Below, piece after piece: positions 30,369 to 38,907 of a stretch of DNA of 38,907 nt. The notes below the pieces were generated by a model. It made no database searches. It was not told the DNA's origin and was given only the letters and a program-made list of their open reading frames with translations. The first letter of the stretch is position 1; each line of letters begins with the position of its first letter. The stretch is from NCBI GenBank assembly GCA_015060705.1, contig SUXY01000026.1, positions 2,440-41,346 on the forward strand, read 5' to 3'. Origin of the DNA: Bacteroides sp. GTDB lineage: Bacteria > Bacteroidota > Bacteroidia > Bacteroidales > Bacteroidaceae. A program made the translations under genes and the position numbers.

Positions 30369-32851
30369 AGAGGCCAAGCAGCTTGTAAGATCTTGTTCTT
30401 AAGCAAAGGGGAATATCCGGGGTGAGCTTCGAAGAAAGCTTGTACTTCCTGATATGCCTTTTTGCTTTTATGGTTTCTAAGCAAGGCACTCGCCCAATTC
30501 TTGGGGAAGAAGATGTCGCCGGTGCGTTGCACTTCCTCCAATACTTCCAGTCCCGGACGGATGTACTTCACGGCATAAGATTGTCGCAACGGATGGTTGA
30601 GATAAGCCAAGGCGCTGGCTGCCCACGGCTCGATGCGTCGGTTCTCGGCCTTCATTAATGATTGGAAGAAAGCATCCATTTGCAAGGTATCCGGAGTGAC
30701 GGCCTGCACGATGAAATCGAACTGACGGCGTCTGTCGGGATTCGTGATTCTTTCCCGTTGGGTGTTACGGAGGTTTTCATATCGTTCCGGACAATGCAAG
30801 GCCAGTTCGTAGGCCAAGGTCATATAGTCGCGCTCGTTCAGCATGGGGTGCGATTGTTCTTTCCATAACTGATAAAGCTTGTCGATGCTCTTCGGTGCTC
30901 GGGCATTGGATATCAGGCAACGGATGAGTTGGAGACGGCACGAGGCAAGCGGATGCTTTTCCGACCATTCCCATATTTCTTCTTCCCAGGATGCTTGTCC
31001 CAACTGACTGAGCGGAGTACCCAAATATCCGCAAAGGGTAGAGGCTATCAAGACATTCTTTTCGCTCTTCAGTCCGTTTATCAAGGCTTCCATCCATTCC
31101 CTGTCTGAAATCAGACGATGCTGATAGTTCTCGTAAAGCGACATGAGAAGCGATTGACGGGCGGTATCGTCCGATGTTTCTTGCCAATGTGTCAACATCC
31201 ATTCCCTGCTTTCCTCGTCGGGGATGAAGAGGCCATAGCCACGTCCGTCGGTGTTCGGCAAGATGGCTTGGGTGCCTAAAGGAACGGTAATGGCATAAGT
31301 TTCATTCGTCAGATTGACTTCCACAGAGGTACTCTCTTCTGCTCCCTGGAAGGTGATTTGGAAGCTTTGAGGCCATAACAAACCACGATTCAACGGGTCT
31401 CTCTGTCGGATTTCCAATTGTCCGCATCGGTTGGTAAAGCTGATGTGAGGCATTCCCTTCTGGTTCACCCATACATCGCTGAAGCTAGCTAAGTCTTCTT
31501 CGCTCCTGGCATCGAGGATGGCTATTAAGTCGTCCCAGGTGGCATTGCCGTAGGCATAAGTCTTCAGGTATTTCCGGATGCCTTCCTGATAGGCTTCTTC
31601 GCCCATGATTTCCACAAGCTTCTGCATCATGACGGGAGCCTTGTTGTAAATAATATTGCCATAAATCAGTCCGGCATTGCGCAGATTGTCCAACGGTTGG
31701 CGGATGGAGTTGCTTCCCGGTGTACGGTCTTCGGCCAAGGAGGCAGACGTGTAAGTCTTCATCCAGTTCAGGGAATGGTTGACATTCGGGAAGAGAGGCT
31801 CAGTGATGCAAGCCGCAAAGTAGTTGGCGAACACTTCCTTGGTCCACACATCGTTGAACCAGTCCATGGTCACATAATCGCCAAACCACATGTGAGCCGT
31901 TTCGTGAGCGATAAGCTTGGCACGTGCCAATTCCTCGTCGAGGGTAGGATGTTCGCTCAGGAACATGCGGGTATCATTATACAAGGTAGCTCCCGTGTGT
32001 TCCATGCCTCCGTATTGGAATCCCGGAAGGATGATGAAGCTATACTTGGCAAAGGGATAAGGGATGTCGGTATACTCCTCCAACCAATGCAAGGATGCGG
32101 CCACTTGTTGGAAGATGATGTCCAGTTGAGCCACCTTCTTCGCATCAGTTTCCCGGTGATAAGCCGTGAGAATGCGTTCACCATCGGCATATTCCACCTT
32201 CTTCAGCTTGCCTGCTACAAAGGAGAATAGGTAAGTGCTGAGTGGTTCAGTCGGGAGGAATGCGATGTGTTTCCGCCCGTCTATGTTTTCTTCGGATGCG
32301 ATGGATGAATTCGATACGGCTTCCCATTCAGCAGGAACTTCGAGTTGAAGGGTAAACTCTGCTTTCAAGTTAGGTTGTTCAAAACAGGGAAAGACGGTAC
32401 GTGCACGATCAGGTACCAGTAAGGTGTAAAGATATTCCTCGTTGCGATTGAGTGATTGGTCACCGGCAGTGAAACAGATATGCACCTCGTTCTTTCCTTC
32501 GATGGTAGAAGCTTCCGGCAAAACAAGATGTTCGTTCAAGAACGTATACTCCGATGGCTGACCATTGACGGACACTTCCTTTATCTTGTCAGCACTTTCG
32601 CGGAAGTCGAGGATGATTTCTTGCGGTCTCTGCAAAAGGAAACTGATACGGGCTTCTCCTTCCACCGCCTCCTGTTTCTGCTTAGGGATGGAGAAGGAGA
32701 GACCATATTTCAATTCCTTGATTTCTTGTTTGCGGAGTTGGGCAAGCTCCAAGGAGGTACCCTCTTCGTATAGCCTGTTTTTCTTTTCATGGGTTTGACA
32801 ACTGCTTAGGAGAAGAGTTGCGGCTATTGCGATGTATTTCAGTGCTTTCAT
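30335..32851 (-). CDS. M1-family zinc aminopeptidase lipoprotein
   Basis: 838 aa with lipobox LLSSC (Cys18). Gluzincin signature H316-ETA-H320 with the third ligand Glu339 and exopeptidase motif GGMEH (281-285) in place of the usual GAMEN. An N-terminal beta sandwich about 35-215 and a helical C-terminal domain follow the family plan. It is expected to trim N-terminal residues from peptides in the envelope. It has its own perfect promoter (32914-32883, minus) and overlaps the convergent PfkB gene by 34 bases. Not co-transcribed with mnmA, from which nested palindromes separate it. Confidence 0.93.
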   Translation of the reverse strand: MKALKYIAIAATLLLSSCQTHEKKNRLYEEGTSLELAQLRKQEIKELKYGLSFSIPKQKQEAVEGEARISFLLQRPQEIILDFRESADKIKEVSVNGQPSEYTFLNEHLVLPEASTIEGKNEVHICFTAGDQSLNRNEEYLYTLLVPDRARTVFPCFEQPNLKAEFTLQLEVPAEWEAVSNSSIASEENIDGRKHIAFLPTEPLSTYLFSFVAGKLKKVEYADGERILTAYHRETDAKKVAQLDIIFQQVAASLHWLEEYTDIPYPFAKYSFIILPGFQYGGMEHTGATLYNDTRMFLSEHPTLDEELARAKLIAHETAHMWFGDYVTMDWFNDVWTKEVFANYFAACITEPLFPNVNHSLNWMKTYTSASLAEDRTPGSNSIRQPLDNLRNAGLIYGNIIYNKAPVMMQKLVEIMGEEAYQEGIRKYLKTYAYGNATWDDLIAILDARSEEDLASFSDVWVNQKGMPHISFTNRCGQLEIRQRDPLNRGLLWPQSFQITFQGAEESTSVEVNLTNETYAITVPLGTQAILPNTDGRGYGLFIPDEESREWMLTHWQETSDDTARQSLLMSLYENYQHRLISDREWMEALINGLKSEKNVLIASTLCGYLGTPLSQLGQASWEEEIWEWSEKHPLASCRLQLIRCLISNARAPKSIDKLYQLWKEQSHPMLNERDYMTLAYELALHCPERYENLRNTQRERITNPDRRRQFDFIVQAVTPDTLQMDAFFQSLMKAENRRIEPWAASALAYLNHPLRQSYAVKYIRPGLEVLEEVQRTGDIFFPKNWASALLRNHKSKKAYQEVQAFFEAHPGYSPLLKNKILQAAWPLYREAANSLDM

Positions 32852-32882
32852 ATTGCGAAGATTTATGTTCCGATATCTTTCG

Positions 32883-32914
32883 CAAATGTATCATTTGTCT
32901 TTATAAGTTCCAAA
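32883..32914 (-). promoter_or_regulatory. Promoter of the M1 peptidase gene
   Basis: On the minus strand TTTG (32914-32911), 20 bp, TACATTTG (32890-32883). A full match to the Bacteroidota consensus, giving a leader of about 25 nt. Confidence 0.8.
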
Positions 32915-32931
32915 GAATGTCTAGTATTTCT

Positions 32932-33027
32932 AAAAGTTCCAACTTTTCCCACCTAGTGGAACTTTTTGTCCCACTAGGTGGGAATTCTGGTACCAGCTAG
33001 TGGGACAAATGGTTCCGCTTAATGGGA
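32932..33027. repeat. Nested short palindromes between mnmA and the M1 gene
   Basis: Three overlapping inverted repeats: AAAAGTTCCA (32932-32941) with 32957-32966; CCCACCTAGTGG (32948-32959) with 32971-32982; TTTGTCCCACTAG (32965-32977) with 32997-33009. The centre of the last holds CTGGTACCAG (32987-32996). GGTTCC...GGGACC (33011-33029) looks like a further unit. The arms are variants of one theme (TCCCACTAG/GTTCC), so several folds exclude each other. It lies just past the mnmA stop and could serve as its terminator. Confidence 0.6.
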
Positions 33028-33044
33028 CCCTCGCACAATCTGTA

Positions 33045-34172
33045 TTAGAACGGATGCTCTGTTATCACTTTAAATATCCCTCGTTGGGAAGCGATGAATG
33101 CACCACCCAATACCCGTTGACCATCATAAAAGACGGCAGATTGGCCGGGGGCAATGGCTGAGGCTTCACCCAAGAAATGAACCAGCATCTGTCCATTCTC
33201 TAGTGGAAGTGCTCGACAAGGAATCGGCTTGCTTCGATAACGGATACGAACCGTCAGGTTAGGACATTCAAGTAATTCTTGCATATCAGTTATCATGGTG
33301 TCTTCTACGAGCATATATTCGGCTTTCAAGTCATCGGCGGTACCTAGCATGACGGTGTTCTTCTCGGCATTGATGCGGAGAACGTGTGCCGGATGGCCTA
33401 AAGCAATACCCAAACCTTTGCGTTGGCCGATGGTATAATAAGGAAAGCCTTTGTGTTGGCCAATCTTCACGCCTTTGTTATCTACGAAGAAGCCCGGGCC
33501 AATCTTTGTGTCGATGTCAGGAATTTGTTGGCGGAGAAAATCGCGATAATCTCCCTCGATGAAACAGACTTCCATACTTTCTCCTCCCCTGGCTTTTGTC
33601 TCGAAGCCCTTTTCTTTCAGGTATTCACGCACCTCTTGTTTGGTGTAATTACCTAAAGGGAAGAGAAAACGTCGGAGAATTCCTTGCGGCAAGCGCCAGA
33701 GGAAATAGGACTGGTCTTTGGTCGTATCATCTCCTGCTACGATGTATTGGTTACCATTCAGTTCTTTCAAACGGCAATAGTGACCGGTGGAAATCCAGGC
33801 ACAATCGGTCTTGTCCGCCCATTCGCACAGAAGGCGCTCCTTGAACAACGGATTGCACATTACGCAAGGATTCGGCGTGCGCCCCTGCATATATTCGTCG
33901 ATGAAATACTTCACGATGACTTGCTTGAACTCTTCGCGTACATCGGCCACGTGGTGCTCGATGCCCAATCGTTCGGCCAAGGCGCGGGCTTCGAGGATGA
34001 AGTCCGGTTCTTCTTGTTCGGGAGATGAGAAGGCCGATGCCACATCCCAAGTGCGCATGGTCATACCCACCACCTCATATCCTTGCTCCTGAAGCATGAT
34101 GCATGTGGCAGAACTATCGATTCCACCACTCATGCCCACCAATACTCTTTTTTCTTTCTTCTGCTTGTTCAT
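33045..34172 (-). CDS. mnmA: tRNA-specific 2-thiouridylase MnmA
   Basis: Adds sulfur to U34 of Lys, Glu and Gln tRNAs. 375 aa: PP-loop GMSGGIDSS (13-21), NPCVMCN with catalytic Cys103, and Cys203 (EVCF) as the partner cysteine, matching E. coli C102/C199; the C-terminal beta domain ([22 protein letters not shown]) is complete. It is divergent from ruvB with 83 bp between starts. A -7 box ends 5 bases before its ATG, so the mRNA is probably leaderless or nearly so. Confidence 0.96.
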   Translation of the reverse strand: MNKQKKEKRVLVGMSGGIDSSATCIMLQEQGYEVVGMTMRTWDVASAFSSPEQEEPDFILEARALAERLGIEHHVADVREEFKQVIVKYFIDEYMQGRTPNPCVMCNPLFKERLLCEWADKTDCAWISTGHYCRLKELNGNQYIVAGDDTTKDQSYFLWRLPQGILRRFLFPLGNYTKQEVREYLKEKGFETKARGGESMEVCFIEGDYRDFLRQQIPDIDTKIGPGFFVDNKGVKIGQHKGFPYYTIGQRKGLGIALGHPAHVLRINAEKNTVMLGTADDLKAEYMLVEDTMITDMQELLECPNLTVRIRYRSKPIPCRALPLENGQMLVHFLGEASAIAPGQSAVFYDGQRVLGGAFIASQRGIFKVITEHPF

Positions 34173-34177
34173 AGGGA

Positions 34178-34237
34178 CAAAGGTATATATTTTTTTGAAG
34201 TCTATTCCTTAATATTCCATTATCTTTGTTACCTTTG
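34178..34237. promoter_or_regulatory. Divergent promoters of mnmA and ruvB
   Basis: Minus strand TACCTTTG (34185-34178) serves mnmA and leaves only TCCCT before its ATG. Plus strand has two adjoining -7 boxes, TATCTTTG (34221-34228) and TACCTTTG (34230-34237), for ruvB. The ruvB boxes show that the start at 34256 is right; a TTG frame start at 34226 would fall inside the promoter. Confidence 0.6.
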
Positions 34238-34255
34238 TCTTTCAAGAATAGAAAT

Positions 34256-35278
34256 ATGAAAGAAGATTTTGACATTAGAGAACAACAGCTCAGCAAGAAG
34301 GAGCGCGATTTCGAGAATGCCTTGCGTCCGCTGAATTTCAGCGACTTCAACGGACAGGACAAGGTGGTCGATAATTTGCGTATCTTCGTCAAGGCGGCGC
34401 GACTTCGTGCTGAAGCCCTCGACCACGTGCTACTTCACGGTCCTCCGGGTTTGGGGAAGACCACATTGAGCAACATCATAGCGAATGAATTGGGGGTAGG
34501 ATTCAAGGTGACATCCGGCCCCGTACTCGATAAACCGGGCGACTTGGCAGGTGTATTGACCAGCTTGGAGCCGAACGATGTGCTTTTCATCGACGAAATC
34601 CATCGCTTGAGCCCCGTGGTGGAAGAATACTTGTATTCGGCTATGGAAGACTATCGCATCGACATTATGATTGATAAAGGTCCATCAGCCAGAAGTATCC
34701 AGTTGGAATTGAGCCCGTTTACCTTGGTGGGTGCAACGACCCGTAGTGGTTTGTTGACGGCTCCGCTTCGTGCCCGTTTCGGCATCAATCTTCACTTGGA
34801 ATATTACGATGATAGCATCCTCCGTCGCATTATCCAACGCTCAGCAAGCATCCTCAATGTACCTTGTGACGTGGAGGCGGCCGGTGAGATTGCATCGAGA
34901 AGCCGAGGCACTCCGCGTATTGCCAATGCTTTGCTTCGTCGTGTCCGCGACTTTGCTCAGGTGAAAGGCAACGGACGCATCGATGTGAAGATTGCCCGTT
35001 ATGCCCTCGAAGCCTTGAACATCGACCGATATGGCTTGGATGAAATCGACAACAAGATATTGACCACCATTATTGATAAGTTTAATGGTGGTCCGGTAGG
35101 CTTGACCACCATCTCCACGGCTTTGGGTGAAGACCCCGGTACGGTGGAAGAAGTCTATGAGCCGTTCTTGATTAAGGAAGGTTTCTTGAAGCGTACTCCC
35201 CGTGGTCGTGAAGTGACAGAATTGGCTTACAAGCATTTGGGACGTAGTATTTTTAAAGAACAGACATTGTTTGATTGA
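34256..35278 (+). CDS. ruvB: Holliday junction branch-migration helicase RuvB
   Basis: AAA+ motor that drives branch migration with RuvA. 340 aa from [10 protein letters not shown]: Walker A GPPGLGKT (62-69), Walker B DEIH (113-116), sensor 1 GATTRSG, arginine-finger region APLRARFG, and the C-terminal winged helix ([30 protein letters not shown]). Normal length. It is followed at once by a flippase and a DUF389 gene on the same strand. Confidence 0.97.
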   Translation: MKEDFDIREQQLSKKERDFENALRPLNFSDFNGQDKVVDNLRIFVKAARLRAEALDHVLLHGPPGLGKTTLSNIIANELGVGFKVTSGPVLDKPGDLAGVLTSLEPNDVLFIDEIHRLSPVVEEYLYSAMEDYRIDIMIDKGPSARSIQLELSPFTLVGATTRSGLLTAPLRARFGINLHLEYYDDSILRRIIQRSASILNVPCDVEAAGEIASRSRGTPRIANALLRRVRDFAQVKGNGRIDVKIARYALEALNIDRYGLDEIDNKILTTIIDKFNGGPVGLTTISTALGEDPGTVEEVYEPFLIKEGFLKRTPRGREVTELAYKHLGRSIFKEQTLFD

Positions 35279-35279
35279 T

Positions 35280-36719
35280 ATGGCAGGATTAAAATCACTC
35301 TTGAAAGACACCGCCATTTATGGCATTAGCAGCATCGTAGGGCGTTTCTTGAATTATTTGTTGGTGCCTATCTATGCAGCTTCCATGTCTGCGGCATCGG
35401 GTGGTTATGGGGTGGTAACCGAGGTGTATGCTTGGACCGCCTTACTGATGGTTGTCCTTACCTATGGCATGGAAACCACTTTCTTCCGTTTTGTGAACAA
35501 GGAAACGGAGAACCCGAAGAAGGTTTATTCTACCGTCTTGACGATGGTAGGTGGCACTTCCTTGCTCTTTGCGGTCTTGGGGATGGCTTTCTTGCAACCT
35601 ATAGCCTCGATGATGGGGTATGCCGACCATCCTTGGTACGTGGGTATGATGATGATTGTAGTGGCGATGGATGCTTTCCAATGCCTCCCGTTTTCGTATC
35701 TTCGGTATAAGCGGAAACCTTTGGTCTTTGCCGGCTTGAAGATGCTTTTCATCGTCTTGAACATTACCCTTAATCTTATTTATTATGTGGGGATGGGTGG
35801 AAGCGATGTGTTTTATGCCTTCTTCTTCAACCTGATCTGTACATCGATCATCATGCTCCTGCTTATCCCGCAACTGAAGTTCGGGGGAGGTTTCGATACA
35901 TCCTTGGCCAAGCGGATGCTGAAGTATGGTTATCCGATATTGATTCTCGGTATTGCCGGCATCTTGAATCAGGTGGCCGACAAGATTATCTTCCGCCATG
36001 TTTATCCGGGAGAAGACGCACAAGTGCAGCTCGGTATCTATGGGGCAGCCAGTAAGATAGCCATGATTATGGCGATGCTCACCCAAGCTTTCCGTTATGC
36101 TTACGAGCCTTTCGTGTTTGCCAAGAGCAAGGACAAGGATAGCAAGGTGATGTATGCCAATGCCATGAAGTATTTCATTATCTTTACCCTTTTGGCTTTC
36201 CTGGCGGTAGTATTCTATATCGACATCTTGAAGTACATCCTTGCACCTGACTATTGGTCGGGCTTGAAGGTCGTGCCGATTGTCATGATGGCCGAAATCT
36301 TCATGGGTGTTTATTTCAACCTTTCCTTCTGGTACAAGTTGATTGATGAAACCAAGTGGGGGGCCTATTTCTCCTTCGCTGGATGTGCGATATTGATTGC
36401 TATCAACGTAATCTTTGTGCCGATTTATGGTTATATGGCCTGCGCTTGGGCTGGTTTTGCGGGTTATGCTGTGGCGATGCTTCTTTCTTACTTTGTGGGG
36501 CAGAAGAAATATCCGATTCAGTACGATTTGAAATCGATAGGGAAGTATGTAGCAGCTGCCATTGCTTTGTACTTGGTTTCCGAAGGTCTGCCGTTCGAGA
36601 ATGTTTGGGTATTATTGGCTATCCGTACGTTCTTGTTGTTGGTGTTCGTAGGATATATCGTGAAGAATGATTTCCCGTTGAAACAGATTCCTTTTATTAA
36701 TCGTTTTATAAAGAAGTAG
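35280..36719 (+). CDS. Polysaccharide (O-antigen-type) flippase, MOP superfamily
   Basis: 479-aa integral membrane protein with about 14 hydrophobic segments and the Wzx/PST-type start LKSLLKDTAIYGISSIVGRFLNYLLVPIY. It should flip lipid-linked oligosaccharide across the inner membrane, possibly for surface polysaccharide or lipoprotein glycans. The start is the ATG one base after the ruvB stop; a TTG frame start at 35271 lies inside ruvB. No glycosyltransferase genes are close by, so its substrate is unknown. Confidence 0.88.
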   Translation: MAGLKSLLKDTAIYGISSIVGRFLNYLLVPIYAASMSAASGGYGVVTEVYAWTALLMVVLTYGMETTFFRFVNKETENPKKVYSTVLTMVGGTSLLFAVLGMAFLQPIASMMGYADHPWYVGMMMIVVAMDAFQCLPFSYLRYKRKPLVFAGLKMLFIVLNITLNLIYYVGMGGSDVFYAFFFNLICTSIIMLLLIPQLKFGGGFDTSLAKRMLKYGYPILILGIAGILNQVADKIIFRHVYPGEDAQVQLGIYGAASKIAMIMAMLTQAFRYAYEPFVFAKSKDKDSKVMYANAMKYFIIFTLLAFLAVVFYIDILKYILAPDYWSGLKVVPIVMMAEIFMGVYFNLSFWYKLIDETKWGAYFSFAGCAILIAINVIFVPIYGYMACAWAGFAGYAVAMLLSYFVGQKKYPIQYDLKSIGKYVAAAIALYLVSEGLPFENVWVLLAIRTFLLLVFVGYIVKNDFPLKQIPFINRFIKK

Positions 36720-36722
36720 TTT

Positions 36723-38096
36723 ATGGGTGAACAGAAGAATATGGGTAAAGGAATGGAAATCCTGATTAATGCAAAGAATTACGTCAAGGAGTTTTTCGAC
36801 CTTCGCAAGAGCAAGGAGAACGAAGAGTTGACGGTTGATTCCATCCGCAACGGGGTGGTTTTCAAAGGCACGAACTTGTGGGTCTTGATTTTTGCCATCT
36901 TCATTGCTTCGTTGGGATTGAATGTCAACTCTACGGCGGTCATCATCGGTGCGATGCTTATCTCTCCGTTGATGGGACCGATTATGGGTTTCGGCTTGTC
37001 GGTAGGCATCAGCGATTTCGAATTGCTGAAACAATCCTTCAAGAGCTATTTGTTGACGACCCTTATCAGTGTCATCACTTCTACCCTTTATTTTTCGTTG
37101 ACTCCGCTGAATGAAGTGCAATCGGAGTTGTTGGCTCGTACTTCGCCTACCATTTATGATGTCTTGATAGCCCTGTTTGGCGGCTTGGCAGGCATCATTG
37201 CGGTTTCCACCAAGGAGAAGGGAAATGTAATCCCGGGAGCAGCCATTGCAACGGCCTTGATGCCTCCTTTGTGTACTGCCGGTTTCGGCTTGGCCACGGG
37301 TAACATCTTCTATTTCTTGGGAGCCTTCTATCTGTATTTCATCAATTCGGTCTTCATCAGCTTGGCTACTTATCTGGGTGTCAGGTTGATGAGTTTCAAA
37401 CGGAAAGCGTTTGTTGATAAGAAGCGTGAGAAGCAAGTGCGTCGATACATTGTAGCGGTGGTGCTGGTAACCATGTGTCCGGCCTTTTACCTGACGTATG
37501 GCATTATGAAGAGTACGTTCTTCGAAGCTTCGGCCAATTCGTTCATCGCCAAGGAACTTGATTTCCAGAATACTCAGGTTATCAGTCGGGATATTTCGTA
37601 TGATGAAAATGAAATCCGTGTGGTGCTGGTAGGCGAAGAGATTTCTCAGCATGAAATTGATAGAGTTCACAATGCTTTGAAGCATTATAAGCTGGAAGAA
37701 ACGAAGCTCACCATTGTGCAAGGAATGAACAGCGACAACTTGGATATGGGGATGCTGAAAGCGCAAGTAATGGAGGATTTCTACAAGAACAGCGAAGAAC
37801 GTTTGCAGGAGCAGCGGGAGGAAATATTGCGTTTGCGTCAGGAGTTGCGGGCATATTCCACTTTCAGTGATTTGAGCTGGCAGATTGTCCCCGAGTTCCG
37901 GGTACTTTATCCTCAGGTGGAGCGTGTTTCGTTGTCACAGATGGTCTCGCATACGGTTGATTCGATGCAGACAGATACCATAACCGTAGTATTGATGAGC
38001 CTGAAGGAGGAGATGGAACCTCAGGATATGACACGGATGCAGGAATGGCTGAAAACCCGCACGGGTGCCAAGAAAATGAAGCTGGTGGTGGAATAA
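36723..38096 (+). CDS. DUF389 membrane protein with C-terminal coiled-coil region
   Basis: 457 aa. The N-terminal half (about 45-245) is the DUF389 (TIGR00341) membrane domain: STAVIIGAMLISPLMGPIMGFG and AAIATALMPPLCTAGFGLATGN are its hallmark helices. The C-terminal half is soluble, with a helix-rich segment around 345-385 (NSEERLQEQREEILRLRQEL) likely to form a coiled coil. Transported molecule or role not known. Three bases after the flippase stop, so probably one transcript from ruvB. An antisense frame of 384 codons covers it and is rejected as a shadow. Confidence 0.85.
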   Translation: MGEQKNMGKGMEILINAKNYVKEFFDLRKSKENEELTVDSIRNGVVFKGTNLWVLIFAIFIASLGLNVNSTAVIIGAMLISPLMGPIMGFGLSVGISDFELLKQSFKSYLLTTLISVITSTLYFSLTPLNEVQSELLARTSPTIYDVLIALFGGLAGIIAVSTKEKGNVIPGAAIATALMPPLCTAGFGLATGNIFYFLGAFYLYFINSVFISLATYLGVRLMSFKRKAFVDKKREKQVRRYIVAVVLVTMCPAFYLTYGIMKSTFFEASANSFIAKELDFQNTQVISRDISYDENEIRVVLVGEEISQHEIDRVHNALKHYKLEETKLTIVQGMNSDNLDMGMLKAQVMEDFYKNSEERLQEQREEILRLRQELRAYSTFSDLSWQIVPEFRVLYPQVERVSLSQMVSHTVDSMQTDTITVVLMSLKEEMEPQDMTRMQEWLKTRTGAKKMKLVVE

Positions 38097-38114
38097 TATA
38101 TAAAAAAGGAATTT

Positions 38115-38504
38115 ATGATTAAGCAAGATTATTTCCTCCGCATGATTCAGGAAATCATCACCTTGTTGGTAAATGCATTATTGAACAGACAAAAGATACG
38201 TAAGGAAAGTTGGGTGGAGTATGATGACATTACTCGTCAGATATTGGGTGTTCCTTCCGAGAATTTGAAGGACATGAGTGCTGATGAAATTATCAATCGG
38301 TATGAGGGTGATCCTGACCGAATGGGAAAGACCGAATTGGCGGCTATGACCATGCTGAAGATAGCGGATGAGATGGAGGACGAGCAGTTGGTTCTTAAAT
38401 CAAGATTGAAGCAAGAGGGTCTTGCTCTGCTGGAATATGTGCAGGCTAAAGGTGATACGTTTTCCATTCAGCGGGTGGCACTCATTGCCATGTTGAAGGG
38501 ATAA
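38115..38504 (+). CDS. Small uncharacterised protein
   Basis: 129 aa, no signal peptide or membrane helix, mostly helical and charged: MIKQDYFLRMIQEIITLLVN at the start, ILGVPSENLKDMSADEIINR in the middle. I recall similar small helical proteins in Bacteroidota and Firmicutes as domains of unknown function. It is 18 bp after the DUF389 gene and ends in a large bidirectional terminator. No function can be assigned. Confidence 0.65.
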   Translation: MIKQDYFLRMIQEIITLLVNALLNRQKIRKESWVEYDDITRQILGVPSENLKDMSADEIINRYEGDPDRMGKTELAAMTMLKIADEMEDEQLVLKSRLKQEGLALLEYVQAKGDTFSIQRVALIAMLKG

Positions 38505-38554
38505 AACTAAATAGAGGAAGTGTAATCACTTCCTCTATTTAGTTTTATCCCTTC
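38495..38554. terminator. 28-bp perfect palindromic bidirectional terminator
   Basis: Arms 38495-38522 and 38527-38554 are exact reverse complements over 28 bp with a TAAT loop. Both stop codons lie inside the arms: TAA at 38502-38504 (plus) and at 38545-38547 (minus). Each gene ends with Lys-Gly-stop read from the two arms. Confidence 0.9.
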
Positions 38555-38907
38555 TTCGGTTTCCGGCGTGCCCAACCTTCTTCTTCAAAATCAGGTTTTT
38601 CGCCTTTTAACCATTTGTTGTTCTCGGGGGCAAAGAACTGTTTCCAGTCATCTTTCTTTTTCGGTCCACGAGGCTCGGTGTAGCCACGTTCTTCCCGGCT
38701 TGGCTTCTTTTTGCCAATGGTGGCAGCTTCTTTATCAGCCTTGGTTGGCTTACGCTCTTTTTTCTTCGGGACAGAGGCCTCTGCCTTGGTTGAGCCACGT
38801 TTCTTTCCGCTTTTGTCGCTATTGCCGGTATTCTCGCCAGCGAGTTCCACGATGACCTTGCGACCTTTTATCTTCACCTTGTTCAGTGCCTTGATGACTT
38901 CGTTGGC
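38545..38907 (-). CDS. DEAD-box RNA helicase, C-terminal fragment (DbpA-like RNA-binding end and basic tail)
   Basis: Only the 3' end is in the window; the frame continues past the right edge. It opens ANEVIKALNKVKIKGRKVIV, the last strands of a DbpA/CsdA-type RRM-like RNA-binding domain, then a Lys/Ser-rich disordered tail (KKRGSTKAEASVPKKKERK, ending RRKPKKG). This fits a cold-shock/ribosome-assembly RNA helicase of Bacteroidota. The helicase core would lie to the right. Confidence 0.7.
   Translation of the reverse strand, partial: ANEVIKALNKVKIKGRKVIVELAGENTGNSDKSGKKRGSTKAEASVPKKKERKPTKADKEAATIGKKKPSREERGYTEPRGPKKKDDWKQFFAPENNKWLKGEKPDFEEEGWARRKPKKG

Noticed and set aside
31697-32230. 177-codon open frame opposite the M1 peptidase
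   Set aside because: Lies over the catalytic domain coding region of a clear peptidase gene and has no domain of its own.
36612-37766. 384-codon open frame opposite the flippase end and DUF389
   Set aside because: Gln/His/Arg-rich shadow translation; the plus-strand genes here are clear families with operon spacing.

Overview
The window looks like a chromosomal segment from a gut-type Bacteroidales bacterium (Bacteroides/Phocaeicola-like). Evidence: a SusC/SusD pair, Bacteroidota promoter boxes (TTTG, about 20 bp, TAnnTTTG) in front of many genes, SusC-type TonB-dependent receptor architecture, lipoprotein-rich coding, a DUF1735-type lipoprotein, and NVEALA peptides, a family I know from Bacteroidales. 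No rRNA, tRNA, CRISPR array, insertion sequence or prophage is visible. Family names are recalled from sequence motifs; no database was searched.

Layout. 1-756: iron-sulfur subunit of succinate dehydrogenase/fumarate reductase, then a terminator. 900-1001: a good promoter followed 45 bp later by an intrinsic terminator with no ORF between, a candidate small RNA. 1081-2964: GH29 fucosidase lipoprotein. 2978-3071: a REP-like palindromic element. 3078-4597 (minus): thioesterase and dprA. 4624-11682 (minus): an M28 peptidase, SusC, SusD, DUF1735-type operon closed by a terminator, probably a peptide or glycopeptide uptake system because it carries a peptidase and no glycosidase. 11908-13182 (minus): DUF2851. 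13265-16984 (plus): a tight operon dapB, lepB, a catalytically dead lepB paralogue, and wbqC-like. 17036-18415: a Bro-N/DinD-like gene, a gene remnant, and repeats.

18303-24495 is the most interesting region. It holds two NVEALA precursor peptides, two 6-bladed beta-propeller lipoproteins, a thioredoxin/DUF1573 lipoprotein, a third and apparently active signal peptidase I, a 60-residue protein resembling only the C-terminal tail of BlaI/MecI repressors, and a membrane-anchored one-component regulator with a PhoB/ToxR-type winged helix. The promoters of the first propeller gene and of the first NVEALA gene share one architecture: four (C/A)TAAG units at exact 11-bp intervals, then 8 bp, then the -33 TTTG box. 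That is what a PhoB-type winged-helix protein would be expected to bind, so the parts are tied together as one candidate envelope-peptide or signalling system that I believe is undescribed.

24518-28203 (minus): GH95 alpha-1,2-fucosidase directly behind an M16 peptidase. 28302-30368 (plus): LOG, SIS and PfkB operon. 30335-32851 (minus): M1 aminopeptidase lipoprotein, overlapping the PfkB gene tail to tail. 32932-33027: nested palindromes. 33045-34172 (minus): mnmA. 34256-38504 (plus): ruvB, a Wzx/MOP flippase, a DUF389 membrane protein and a small hypothetical gene. A 28-bp perfect palindrome then ends both this operon and the partial DEAD-box helicase gene running off the right edge.
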